In this document: piece after piece, positions 49,741-60,800 of the stretch
How positions within the stretch are numbered: the stretch's first letter is position 1
Layout: every line of letters begins with the position of its first letter
Assembly (NCBI GenBank): GCA_016801845.1
Contig: CM028926.1
Span: 5,616,501 to 5,680,500 of the forward strand
Reading direction: 5' to 3'
Length of the DNA: 64,000 bases
Origin: Polydactylus sextarius
Taxonomy: Eukaryota; Chordata; Actinopteri; Polynemidae
Made by a program: the position numbers and the translations under genes
The notes under the pieces: generated by a model
Databases searched by the model: none
What the model was told of the DNA's origin: nothing
What the model saw: the letters and a program-made list of their open reading frames with translations, nothing else

Positions 49741-49945
49741 ATTTCATGTCCAACAGCTGCATAGTTATTCGAGGTGTTTAACAATGAATCAGTGGCCACT
49801 GCTCCTTATTGGAACTTACACTTAATCAATGCAATTAAAGCAAGTCATTTAGAGAGGATCAGCGCACATATTCGAAGGAAGTAATCATTAGATGCTGGCT
49901 CATCAGTGTTATATAGTCTGTTTTCAATCTCAAGCAGCTTTAGGA
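49741..49945 (+). promoter_or_regulatory. candidate conserved noncoding block
   Basis: Repeat-free sequence with several homeodomain-type cores (CAATTA, TAATCATTA), a CCAAT-type ATTGG and few low-complexity runs, flanked by AT-rich and microsatellite DNA. Conservation cannot be tested from one sequence. Confidence 0.25.
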
Positions 49946-50756
49946 TCCACTATTAGGAACTGAATGTAAATTGGTTTTTTGATTCTATTTTGGGAAAAAA
50001 ACTAAAATAAAAATGATAAAGGGTTTATTCATTGACTACTTGCCAAAGGATTGAACTGAACTACAAAGAGTGTGCCTGCTACTGCTTTTAATTATATTAC
50101 ACATATATTTTAATTTAATTTATCATGAATGATAAACAATAATTCATTTGAGTGTGAATCAACCAACCAAGCTAAGATAAAAAAAAAGGTTTTGATAGAA
50201 GTGTATTTTAAAACTAACACTGAAAAACATTTTTCACCTTTATAATGGATTCTAATGACCCCAAACCATATGACTCACTGCTATTAAAAAAATATAAACC
50301 AGTAACCCTTTGACTTTACATGCTTTACACAAAGCCACATCCAAGTAGACCGGGTAATAAATAAGTAAATTAATTCATATGAAAAGACAAATCATAGAAT
50401 AAGAGAATAACACTCAGGACCTGGTGAGTTGAAGAAGAAGGTGACTTTGTGACAGCCCTGTGCAGGGGTGGCTTTTGGCCGAATGATCAGGGACAGGCTG
50501 ACCTCCCACGCAGAATTAGTCATCTCTTTACACTACTTTTTTTTCCCACCAAAGACTCTTATTCAACCTTCTAACAACTTCCCTTCACATTGCTGTTTGG
50601 CCGCCCAGGCTTCTTCTCTCTCCCACACACACAAACACATACACAAAGTCAGCAGCCTCTAGACATAATCATTTATTGTTTAAATTTCCACAGGGATGCA
50701 GATTAAGCAGCTGTTAAATACATAGCTTCTAATTGTTAGCATTTGTAACCAAACTA

Positions 50757-50758
<2 letters not shown>

Positions 50759-50791
<33 letters not shown>
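50759..50791 (+). repeat. (AC)16 microsatellite
   Basis: Perfect AC repeat. Confidence 0.97.
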
Positions 50792-50794
<3 letters not shown>

Positions 50795-52438
50795 TAAGAC
50801 TAATTTTATCTTAATTTAACAGCTCTCTTCAGACTTCCTAATGTCCCCTTAACAAAACTGCTGTTGTTTTTAAAACTGTTAATGTACCAGGTCACATTTG
50901 TTGTTCTCTTTGTCATCTGTCTGGTCACACTCATATAACCAGACGTGGCTAGACAGATGACTTAACGCTGCAAAGACTTGTCAAACTTGCCCAACCAAGC
51001 CCACTTTACTCAAGATCACAATACTTTTAAGGTTTTACCATGTGAAAAAGCTACAGATAAGAGCTGCATGGATCTGGATCACCATTATAATTTCAATGAC
51101 AGTTTTGATATTGACAACACGCAGCTCTTCTTCTTCTTAAATTGCACATGCACCGTCACATCACAAATACATTATTAGTTCTATAGAACACTTTCAAACA
51201 GCATTCCTCTGCAGCCAAGCATTGATTTTTTTTTCGTACATGTTTCTCTCCACAGTTTCTCACCCACCTACAGAGTGTCTTGACAGATGTTAATATAGGG
51301 ATATTAAACCAAATCAGTCCTTGATTGTCATGTCTGCTCAGTTTCTAATGTAATCCAGGTTGATTGGCAGGAAAAAAAAATAGAGATAAACAGAAAAATA
51401 CATAAAAAGAGTGAAAGAGAGCAGCAGAAACTGAAACAGACTTCTGTTCTTCCAGTTTGGATCTTATATGCATGTCCTCTACTGCCACTCCTTCCCCAGC
51501 TCAGCCCCAGTCACATGTGGTTGCCTGTCACATTCTGCCTCAAAGCCACACTGATGGGGGAAAAACAAACTTGCGGAACAAATCTCTCTCTATTATGTTT
51601 ATTTTTACTGTAGTGCCATGAGTCATGAAAGATTTTTCTGTTTTTCTGCCAAAACTTGATCACCCATTTAGACGGACAAAGTCCAGTCATAATAACAAAA
51701 TATAAGCAAGTGAATGAGAAGCAAATTAATGTTGTGAATAGTGTGGTAAAAGCTTGAGATAAAGCCTTTCCTCGCATGGGGGTGAATGTAAATATGTCTG
51801 ACACGCAGAAAGATGTTGAACAGTCAGTCAGTGACAATAAGGGGAAGGGGGGGTAGCAGTGAGAGACTGCTGTGACTCACCCTTTCCCTGGTCAGAGAAA
51901 TAAACAACCGAATACATCACGGGTGCTGACATGTTTCCTGCTTGCAGGTAGCAGATAAAACCACAGAAAAACATTAACTCAGTCAGGCTTCATGTTTACT
52001 GAAAATGTACCATTTCAGTTGGTTGCTGGTTTTTGTGGGTACGTTGTCTGACAGATATCCTTGTTATGAGAAACTGTCTGCTATGCAAAACAAAGGCATG
52101 GCAACCAGGTAACCACGCAGTCAGGGTATATCGATGTCACTGTGAGCAGTATGTGACCTAAGCACCTGTTGTGTTGAACACACACTCAAACATGTGGCCT
52201 CTATGGGAGTTATAGCGCCCATGATAAACATGTCACGAATTCTCTGCGGCAAACCGTGCCCTCAAAACAGGAAATCTGGGGTTGATGGTAGGAGGGAGGG
52301 TGATGGCAAGTAACTCAGAGTAAGAAGGGATGGAGTGCCAAGGAGGATGAAGCAGAGCGGAGTCACATTCCTACCACATCTGGAAACAATTGCACACACC
52401 AGTTACAAAAGTACACTGGGTACTTGCACTCTGCCAAA

Positions 52439-52455
52439 CACACACACACACACAC
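52439..52455 (+). repeat. (CA)8 plus (CACT)n
   Basis: CA repeat followed by three CACT units. Confidence 0.9.
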
Positions 52456-52551
52456 TCACTCACTCACATTCTGCCATGCCCAACAAAGCCTTTCCACAGT
52501 GAAAAATGTGTGACTTGAATGGCTCACTGGATGCAAATAAGCTATGCTAAC

Positions 52552-52566
52552 ACTGCCACCTAGTGT
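52552..52566 (-). promoter_or_regulatory. CTCF-like core motif
   Basis: On the minus strand this reads ACACTAGGTGGCAGT, 14 of 15 to the CTCF core. It lies in the spacer between the convergent miR-212/132 and dph1 genes. Confidence 0.5.
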
Positions 52567-53885
52567 CCACTCAATTGTTGGGATGATTGGTAATGAATCA
52601 GAGAGAACAGAGCAGGCTAACAGGTTTATATGACTCACACAGCCGTATGTCTGCAGCTGGCAGAGTTAAAACAGATCTGAGGATCAGAGTCTCATTAAGT
52701 TTCAGGTCTAATGCCCCTATTATTTTTTGCTTCCATGAGCCAAATCAAATAACTACAACGTGCTTTGAAATGGTTCCATCAAACTACTCCGAAATTCGCT
52801 TTTATAGTTAAGGGGGTTTAGTTCTTCTCCATCAATTTGAACTTTTCTATATTTCACACAAGGCAAGGTTAGCTAAACAGACTTTTTTTCCTACTTAAAA
52901 GAATTGCTCTACTTTGTGTTTCAGCAGGGAGGACTGCTGCAGCATTCATTATTAAAAGAAGAACAAACACACTTTGATGGGGCACCACAACACATTACCT
53001 GAACCAAAGACAAATACACTTTAAACTACATTCATACAGCACTAACTGTGTTAGTGGAATGTGTGTAATGCTGCAATACAAAAGTTAGCGGCATGTTTAA
53101 AGAAGCAACTAAAGAGACTTTTCTTAACTTTTTTATTTGATTGAAGTTCAGATGTCATATTTTGCTTTGCCAGATATTTTTGTTTTGATTTGTCACAGGT
53201 TTGATTCTTACACAACCATATCACGATGGTGTAATGATGATTTTATTATAAATGATAGTGATTATATGCATGACTATATCATGAACTTTATGTGTTTTAG
53301 GATGCACCAGTTCCACCTGTTGTTTAAGAAAAAAAGTTTAAAACCAAAATTTTCACAAAAGTTATATTAGAATTTTAAAAAAATTCTCTGACGTTTGAAT
53401 CAGTAATTTAATTTAAAGCAAAACCAAGGCTGTGAGACGGAGAAACGCAAGCTCTAGATGGAGCATCCCCTGGTACAGTATGCCAAAGAATAAATCAAAC
53501 ATCAGCTGTGAGAGAAACAGAGCTCTGCTGCCCAGTAATGTTTTCTGAATTGCTGTGCAACACACACTTTACTATAGGAAGTACAGAGCACTTTAGAATA
53601 ACGGCCACAAGTGGGACACGCGAGAAACATCATGAGACGGACATCTGGCGGGACAGACTGTATCGCACTGGCCTCTGTTGCCAAGGAGATATGGTGGGAA
53701 GTAGAGAGAGGATCTGCCTAGAAGTCTAGTAGTTGTAGGCAAAAACAAAACTCACAAAAGATCAAACCCACCTGAGACAATGTGCCGTTATCTGGGGAAG
53801 GTTTACAAGTTCTCAAGGATTAGCTGAGGCCATGGTTTGCTGCTGCCAATCAGTTTCTTCTGCAGTAGCCAAAGAGCAATAGTGT

Positions 53886-53904
53886 GTTTATTTATTTATT
53901 TATT
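53886..53904 (+). repeat. (TTTA)n repeat
   Basis: Short tetranucleotide repeat. Confidence 0.9.
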
Positions 53905-54070
53905 GACAGACTCCTCTATCAATAAATAATGAGGATGGAGAGCAGTCGTGACTAGCACTGCACGCATCTAGGAACTCATGCTCCTCAGCCTTAAAAAACA
54001 GGCTCATCTCATCAGCGTGGCACTGCGTTTATCAAAAACATTCACACAAGGGACGGGTTTACATTTCTGA

Positions 54071-54076
54071 TTTATT
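54071..54076 (-). terminator. candidate dph1 poly(A) signal
   Basis: TTTATT on the plus strand is AATAAA on the minus strand. It is the first canonical hexamer I find downstream of the dph1 stop and would give a 3' UTR of about 0.7 kb. A variant AATACA lies closer (near 54529). No transcript evidence is available, so this is only the best sequence candidate. Confidence 0.35.
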
Positions 54077-54790
54077 GTTTTAAAATTTGATTAGAAACGT
54101 CAGAAAGAGAAACAAGGTCACATCATAATACATCACACTTTAAATATTTACATTTCGGTGGTTTGCTATTATAAAAAGTCACTTACTACATCAAATAAAG
54201 TGTCTCATACAATACATCTTTGGCTGCCTATGAACTGCAGCATGAAGGGAAACTTATTTAAAGTGTCCGACAACATGCAATGCTTTATCCAAGGATAAGT
54301 GGATTGCATTTGACTAAAGCCACCCACATTAACAGACGCTTAAATTCTATACAACGTGTTCAAGGTCATCTCGCACGCTGTCTGTGAATTACAGAAGAGC
54401 CCACACATTTCCTCGGTGCAGGAAGAATTCCTTTCTGAGCCCAGCAGGAAGAAGTGCTTTCATGGAAATTTGACTCACATGAACATGTGTGAGTTCAAAC
54501 ACAAAAGCTATTCTCTGTGTTGCCTGTATTTTGAGCAGAGAATACAAGCCAAAAAAAAGTGAATACAAGCAGTGAATTTGGTTTGATCTGCTGTGCTGTA
54601 GGATGAAGGATTATTTATGGTTGGTAATCCATTTTGAGGAGGGGCTGAGGGCTCCTGGCTTTAACTCGGTTGATGGTCTGTCTGGACAAATCCACTCTCT
54701 TCCTCTAGTCTGACCTCCCTCCAGCCGTTAGCAGAGGCAGAGCCACTGGCTGGCACGAGACGAGTCAAAGGCAGTGCCGCTCACGATGTG

Positions 54791-54871
54791 TCACTCCCCT
54801 TGACAGCCACACGGGGCGCACTGGGTCTGCCCACACTGCTTGGTGGGAAGAGCTGGCTCTGAGCCTTGCTT
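54791..54871 (-). CDS. dph1: dph1 terminal coding exon with Cys-rich tail
   Basis: Acceptor TGCCTGCCTGCAG is followed by 26 codons and TGA (stop at 54791-54793). The peptide is hydrophilic at first (KQGSEPALPTKQ) and ends CGQTQCAPCGCQGE, a C-x4-C-x2-C-x-C cluster. Mammalian DPH1 also ends in a short Cys-containing tail, which supports this as the true terminal exon even though the rest is not conserved. The phase (0) fits the previous exon. The intron before it is only 397 bp. Confidence is slightly lower than for the other exons because the match rests on the Cys pattern, the phase and the splice sites. Confidence 0.82.
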   Translation of the reverse strand, partial: KQGSEPALPTKQCGQTQCAPCGCQGE

Positions 54872-57800
54872 CTGCAGGCAGGCAGTGGGATAGCATTAAC
54901 ACTTGGAAGAGTGACAGTACCTACCTCAGACAGATTAGTGGTAATATGGTGCAATATGGCCCTCATATGGTGTATCCACAAAGCAGCAATTAACTGAATA
55001 TCCAACTGTCATTATTATTTTTTACATAAATGAGAAAATGAATGATGCACATCAAGGTCAAGGTCATAACCATGCCTTTGAGAGAAATGTTCAGATATAT
55101 GTCCTGCTGTCATTGTACCACTGGGTGTCAGTGTGGTGATATACTGACAGAAGCCATGAAACACATGCTGAACATGCAGTGTGGTTTCACTCCTTAGCAG
55201 AGTTTTTCCCCTTTCCCTCCCCTCTACTTCCTTCTGTCATTCATTTTTTATCTCCCTCCCCTCCTCACCTGGGTTTGTTTGCGAGTGGGTCGCACAGGCT
55301 GGTTGTCAGGGTGGTTGGGTGCCCACGGCCCCAGGCTCTGATTGGAGTAGAAGTCCATGGGGTAGACATCCTTCCAGCCTACTTCCTGTAAAGCCACAGC
55401 TGCCTGAGAGATAAACAGAGAGCGAAAGTAGACACATAATGACACGCCATGTAAAAACAAAACAGAACAAGAAGCCTGACAAGCTAAAAATGCAATACCA
55501 GCACCCAGGTGAGGTGTTGTGCAACACTGTTGTGCTGTTTGTTTCTATGGTTATCTAGCACTGGTTTTACAGTTTATGGACAAAACCAGCTGCAAAAAAC
55601 CACAAAATGATGAGATGATACAGGTGTTATTATCAAGTTTGGATAATAGGCAGAGTTGTCATGTTATCCCTATGCAGCTGCACTACATGACACAACAGCT
55701 GCTTGGAGAGTAACAGTACTGGCATGACAGTGCTGTGACATAAGTGCAGAATGCTCCATATGGAGGAGAGCTGCCCATGAATACTGATTGTGAATGAAAC
55801 AAAGAGCATCTGAATGAGTGAACAGATGAATAAACAAGCATGATGAATCAAAGAACAAATCTTGAGTTTGTCCATTTATTAATTCATCTAACATGTCATC
55901 CATCCTTCAGTCTATTTACATGCTAATACCTACATGTTCAGCTTTATACAATTTTGGACAATTTAGATAATTAATGGACAGATGATGAGGAAACAAGTCA
56001 TATTAATACTATAGAACTCCAAAAACACTCATTTGACCCATATGAGAATTTAGTTCAAAGGAAAGAGCTTCAAAGTGATGAAATCTCTCCTCTGGTGGGC
56101 CATAATAAATCACTCTTACACAGCTTGTTTGCAGCTACTGTAGTTTATTTTGTTAGTATCGTGTGTACCAACACTGACAGGGTAGTGTTCTCTTACATAC
56201 TGGCTGCATCTTTAAATAGAAACAGGAACACAAGACTCCCCTTGAACACGTTTTTATACCTTCATATGAACAATTCAGCATTAAAGGATAAGTGGGATAA
56301 TAGTTGTATGAATTATTTCTGCGTGAAGCAAGATGAAGAAATTAAGTTAATGCAGATTATTATTTCGATTTATTTCCCAGTTTTCCAAGTGTAAAACAGG
56401 CACTGTGTGTCACACTGTGTGTAAATGATTTTATATAAAAGGTAAAATATGGCAGTTATCTGATTTCTGTGTAGGTGGTCTTAGAGGGGTAAAAAAATAT
56501 AACAGCACAACCCTTTTCCTTCCATATCAAGCTATGAAAAATACATTATACAAGCCAGCTAACTCCCATAGTATTTGCTCTTAAACAAACAAACTGTATT
56601 CTGGGATAAATCTTTCATTGTACTGTTGTTTTTTGTCCTTCCCTTTCCCAAAACATCCTTCTGTTTGAGTCATCTTCCTTTTCTTCGCTCCTCTGCCCTT
56701 ATTCCACCTGCCTCTCATTTCTCAAGCTTTTACCCACTGCTCTCCTCCTCTCCCCTCTCACACCAACTGCCTCTCTGTGGAAGCTAGCTTCTCTTGCTAA
56801 TCCCTGCTCTGACAGGAGAGCCAAGTGTGTCTTATTGACTATAAATATAACATGAGACGCACTGAAAATAAATGCTGCTGCCCCCACCACCATCACCACC
56901 ACCCAACCAACACTACCCTCCTCCCCTTGCTCACTCCATCCTCCCTCCCATCTCATTCCTCTTCATCTTCATTTTAAATGCCACAGTAAAAAATCACAGC
57001 ACAGTGAGACATATACCACTCATAAGTATGAGATGGGGATGAATTAAGACTTATCATAGCCACACACAAGCACACATACAGACAAGTACAGCTGCAAATT
57101 ATTTAAATGTACAGACAGTGTTCCCAAATAGCTGGCAGGGGAGAGCAGAGTGAACTGTAACACAAAGGACTTAAAAAGGAACTGCTGCTTTCCTCAATAC
57201 AGCAGCGATTTCACACTTCAAATGCACCATAACAAACCTCAGTCAAAAACAATAATAAAGGTAAAAAATAATCATCGCTTTTAGCTCTAAGGTAAATGCC
57301 GTAATTATGCTTAATGGCCTAATTCTGAAACATATGTGCAGTAAAAGATGTGTAGTTGCAACAGCAAAAAGCAGCTATTTAAAATCTAAATCCAATATTT
57401 AAGACAGCAATTCCCCTCACAGGCATGTCACACACAGGGATTTAAATCAGTAGTATATCTTTGTGGAAAACCATTGAATAAATTAATAACCGACATCAAA
57501 TACTAAACAGCCAAGTCACTTAATAGCACATAACTGCCAAACTCGTCACAGTGCAAGTCTGTTTTTCTTTTCTTTGCAGTCTTACAACACCAGCTGCAGC
57601 GGCACACAAACAAACACTGGCTTTGAAATGGATCTTTATGGGTTGCTGTCCGATCTATCTCTCCCCTTTAGAAAAACGAGACAGCTGCATGAGGAGGGGG
57701 TTGAGATGGGGGCTGTGTGGTCCTGTGGCCAGCAGGGGGGGCTAGTCTGCTGCTGAAGCTGTTTTGTGTGTTAACGGACGCTGGGATGCTTGTGGCAGGG

Positions 57801-60800
57801 ATGGAGGGAGAGAAAGGAGGAGGAGAGGAAGAAGGAGGAGGTGTACTACTCCATCTCAAGCACAAGCAGGCCTTGATGTGTCCTAAACAGTCTCAACACA
57901 CTTCTAAATACTTCCCCACACAGTGTTGCAGTTCCCCTATTTTCTGTAGGATGAAGGTTTCAGCAGGACATCTGTCAGGAGATTGGTGTGTGTGTATGTG
58001 TGTGTGTCTGTGTCTGTGTATGTGTGTTCAATGTATAGGACTAATCTAATAAGTGAGTGACAGCTGTGATCTTGCCAAAAGATTATAAGGAACATGTTTA
58101 CCTCATATGGAGACAGCAGGGGTTTGGAGAAGGCTGTGCCCCAGTCGATAGAAAGGCGAGGGCAAGCAATCTGGACCCACCTGTAGGGAAGACAAGTTAC
58201 AAATCTGTGTTTAAATGTACATCTATGACTGAGTACAAATGTGTATGTAAAACAGAGGCAGTCGGAGAGAGTGAGAGACCGAGATCCTATTAGACAGGCA
58301 GGGCACATCTGCGACTCCAAGCTGCATGTGGATACATGATGCAATGGGTTGTGCGGGGAGCCTTCCTCCACCTGATCTCCAGCCTCTGTTGGAGAGATCT
58401 GTCCTGATTTGCAACAGCTCTAAAGACAGCCATGCTACACCATCTGAATGCATAGCCAGCTAGTCAAGGGAATTTGAAAAGAGAGGGAGGAAGGTTTTTG
58501 TGGTAATGGTGGTAGATGAGGGGGTGGGGGTGGGGGTGTTAGCCTTGGTTGCAAGAGGCATAAACAAGGAAAACAAGGAAAGAAGTGAACAGAGGTGAAA
58601 AGAGAAGAAAAGCAGAGAAAGAAAAAAAAGGAGAGGATAGGTGAGTGTGAATAAAAAATCTGCACCAGCCGGTCTCCACGGAGGTAGCCTACATAGCTGG
58701 CAGACGGGGGCAGTGGGTGTGGTGGGGAGTTTAAAAAAAAAAAGAGGAGAGGGGAGGACAGATATACAGAGATAGAGGAGGAAGAGCAATGAAGATGAAA
58801 ACAGAAAGAGGAGTGGGGGGTTAAGGAGACAGCAAAAAGAGAGGAGGGAACAGAGGCAGAGGAGACGAGGAAGATTGGCAGAAAGAAAAGTGTTTACTCT
58901 GGAAAATGCAGGAGAGAAGGATAAAGAGGGTGGCGATGTAAACAGCTGGAGGGAAAAATGAACAATGGGAAAATGGAGGCAGAGAGAAGTGGCTGGGGCT
59001 ACGGGGGGTTAGCTTTCACAGATCAATGTTATCCACAGCTCCATCTCCATTGAGGGAGCAGACCCTGCTCTGTCCCTAATCCTAATGATGGAGCTCCATC
59101 AGAAATATTGACAAATATGAATTGAACAGTGCATATTTCTATATGCCCTGGAGGAAAAAAAAGGCTACATGTAGCTAAATGTCAATAAGAATATACATGT
59201 TTGAGATATAAGCAAATGAGACTAGGTGAGGGGTGTATACTATAGATATATGACATATACCAAAAAGAGACTGAGCTGTAATCGCTCAAATACTTTCATA
59301 TCTACTGCTTCCCCATTCCCCATCTGTCTGTTCTTCATTTTCCAACTTTCACACAGTTCCTCAGCTGCAGAATTGATTGCACTGTTGACTCTCGCTCAAC
59401 TGTGCTCTTTCCGTCACAGATATATTCGACACCCTCTGGGCAAGCGCATGGCATTTTCTCATTTTCAAATAAAACTTAAAAAAAATAAAATAAAAAAATC
59501 ACACACACACGCACAGATACACACACACAAACAAACAAACAGTGAATTCTTATTTATTCTACTAATTTGAGAGCCAGCTGACTCAGAAATATTTGCACCA
59601 AGCATCAATCTCCTCAGGCCCAAGTTTTCTGAGATTAGATTGAGAAATGGAATCTGAAATAGGACCTTTAAGTCCACCAGCTTCTGTTCATAAACAAGAG
59701 CCTGTTTATGTATGAAAACTGTCTTTGCCCATACACAGAAAGAAGGAACTAATTGAAGGAGGAAAACAACAGTTTGCATGTGTGTGCACATGAAGTAAAC
59801 GGGTATATGCATTTCTGCTGCACAGTTCATCTATATGTCTAAATAAAGTGAACATTGGGAGTGGTTCAAAGAGGGGGGGGTGAATAATAACCATGCTTTC
59901 CACAATATCCTTGGGGCTAAAACTAAACAGGAGGGTCTGAGAGAAAAGTAAGACAGAAAGCATGAGAGGGAAGCCTGAGAGGATCCCTCTTGAGGAGCAG
60001 ATAGTTGATTGGCACAAAGAGCCAGAGGGGACTTTTCTAATATTAGCACAGACTGAGACTGAGTGAACGGTGCAGTTCAGTAAAATACATGGTGTGATGC
60101 CAGATATTGCCTCCAGAACACAATCCAAATTGTATTTCCAGACCTCTTCTGGCCTTCAATCTAGCCAGCACAGAAAAGAAGGCACATCATGTGGTGCAGA
60201 GAAACAAAGAAAGAGCTGGAGGAAGGATGAAACAGAGAGAGGTGCATAGGCAGAAGAAAAATGTAGGGATTTATGTTCGCCAGTTGAGTCTTGTTTCACA
60301 ACTTAAGATTAACAAATGTAAAGAATAAAAGAATAACAGTTGGCAGCGTCCATGGAAATGTCGCCTCTCTTTAAAGAATCTTTTTACTTCAGTAGAAACT
60401 GGAACCTTTCAACACACAGAGACATGCGAGGACTACAGGACGCAGGACTGTGTTGTGATAGATAAAGTTAAAACCGTATGTCATTTAGTGCTACTATGCA
60501 AAGTGAGCTCTAGCTCAAGACTTTGCTGCATTACACCCTGATACTACTGGGAGGATGTCCTCACCTGCATGATGTGGCTTCAAGTACACTCACTGTCTTG
60601 AAATCGCCAAAAGCAGGAGTAATTAACCTTTGAGCACTGCAGGAAACTGGAAAGTGTTCACCTTTAACGGCAAATTTCACTGATTTAAAACAAGTCAAAA
60701 ATTTTAATTCAAACAAAAAGATAAAAGGCTGCAATGTACTTGGTGGCATTTGTGGTTTAGTTGAGATAAGTGTGTGTGGTGTGCAGATATCTGTACATTA

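Larger units (their letters stand above)
47931..54070. other. spacer between convergent host gene and dph1
   Basis: AT-rich sequence with an (AT)18, an (AC)16 and a (CA)8 repeat, a good CTCF-like core at 52552 and a candidate conserved block at 49741. No coding exon was seen. Ovca2, which adjoins DPH1 in mammals, was not recognised. Confidence 0.65.
55404..58101 (-). other. dph1 intron, 2.7 kb
   Basis: Noncoding. It holds pyrimidine-rich tracts around 56640-56800, a CCA/CCT-rich stretch at 56880-56950, a CTCF-like core at 57729, a GA-rich tract at 57796-57842 and an imperfect TG repeat at 57985-58029. I see no exon-like frame with splice sites and no recognisable transposon. Confidence 0.7.
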
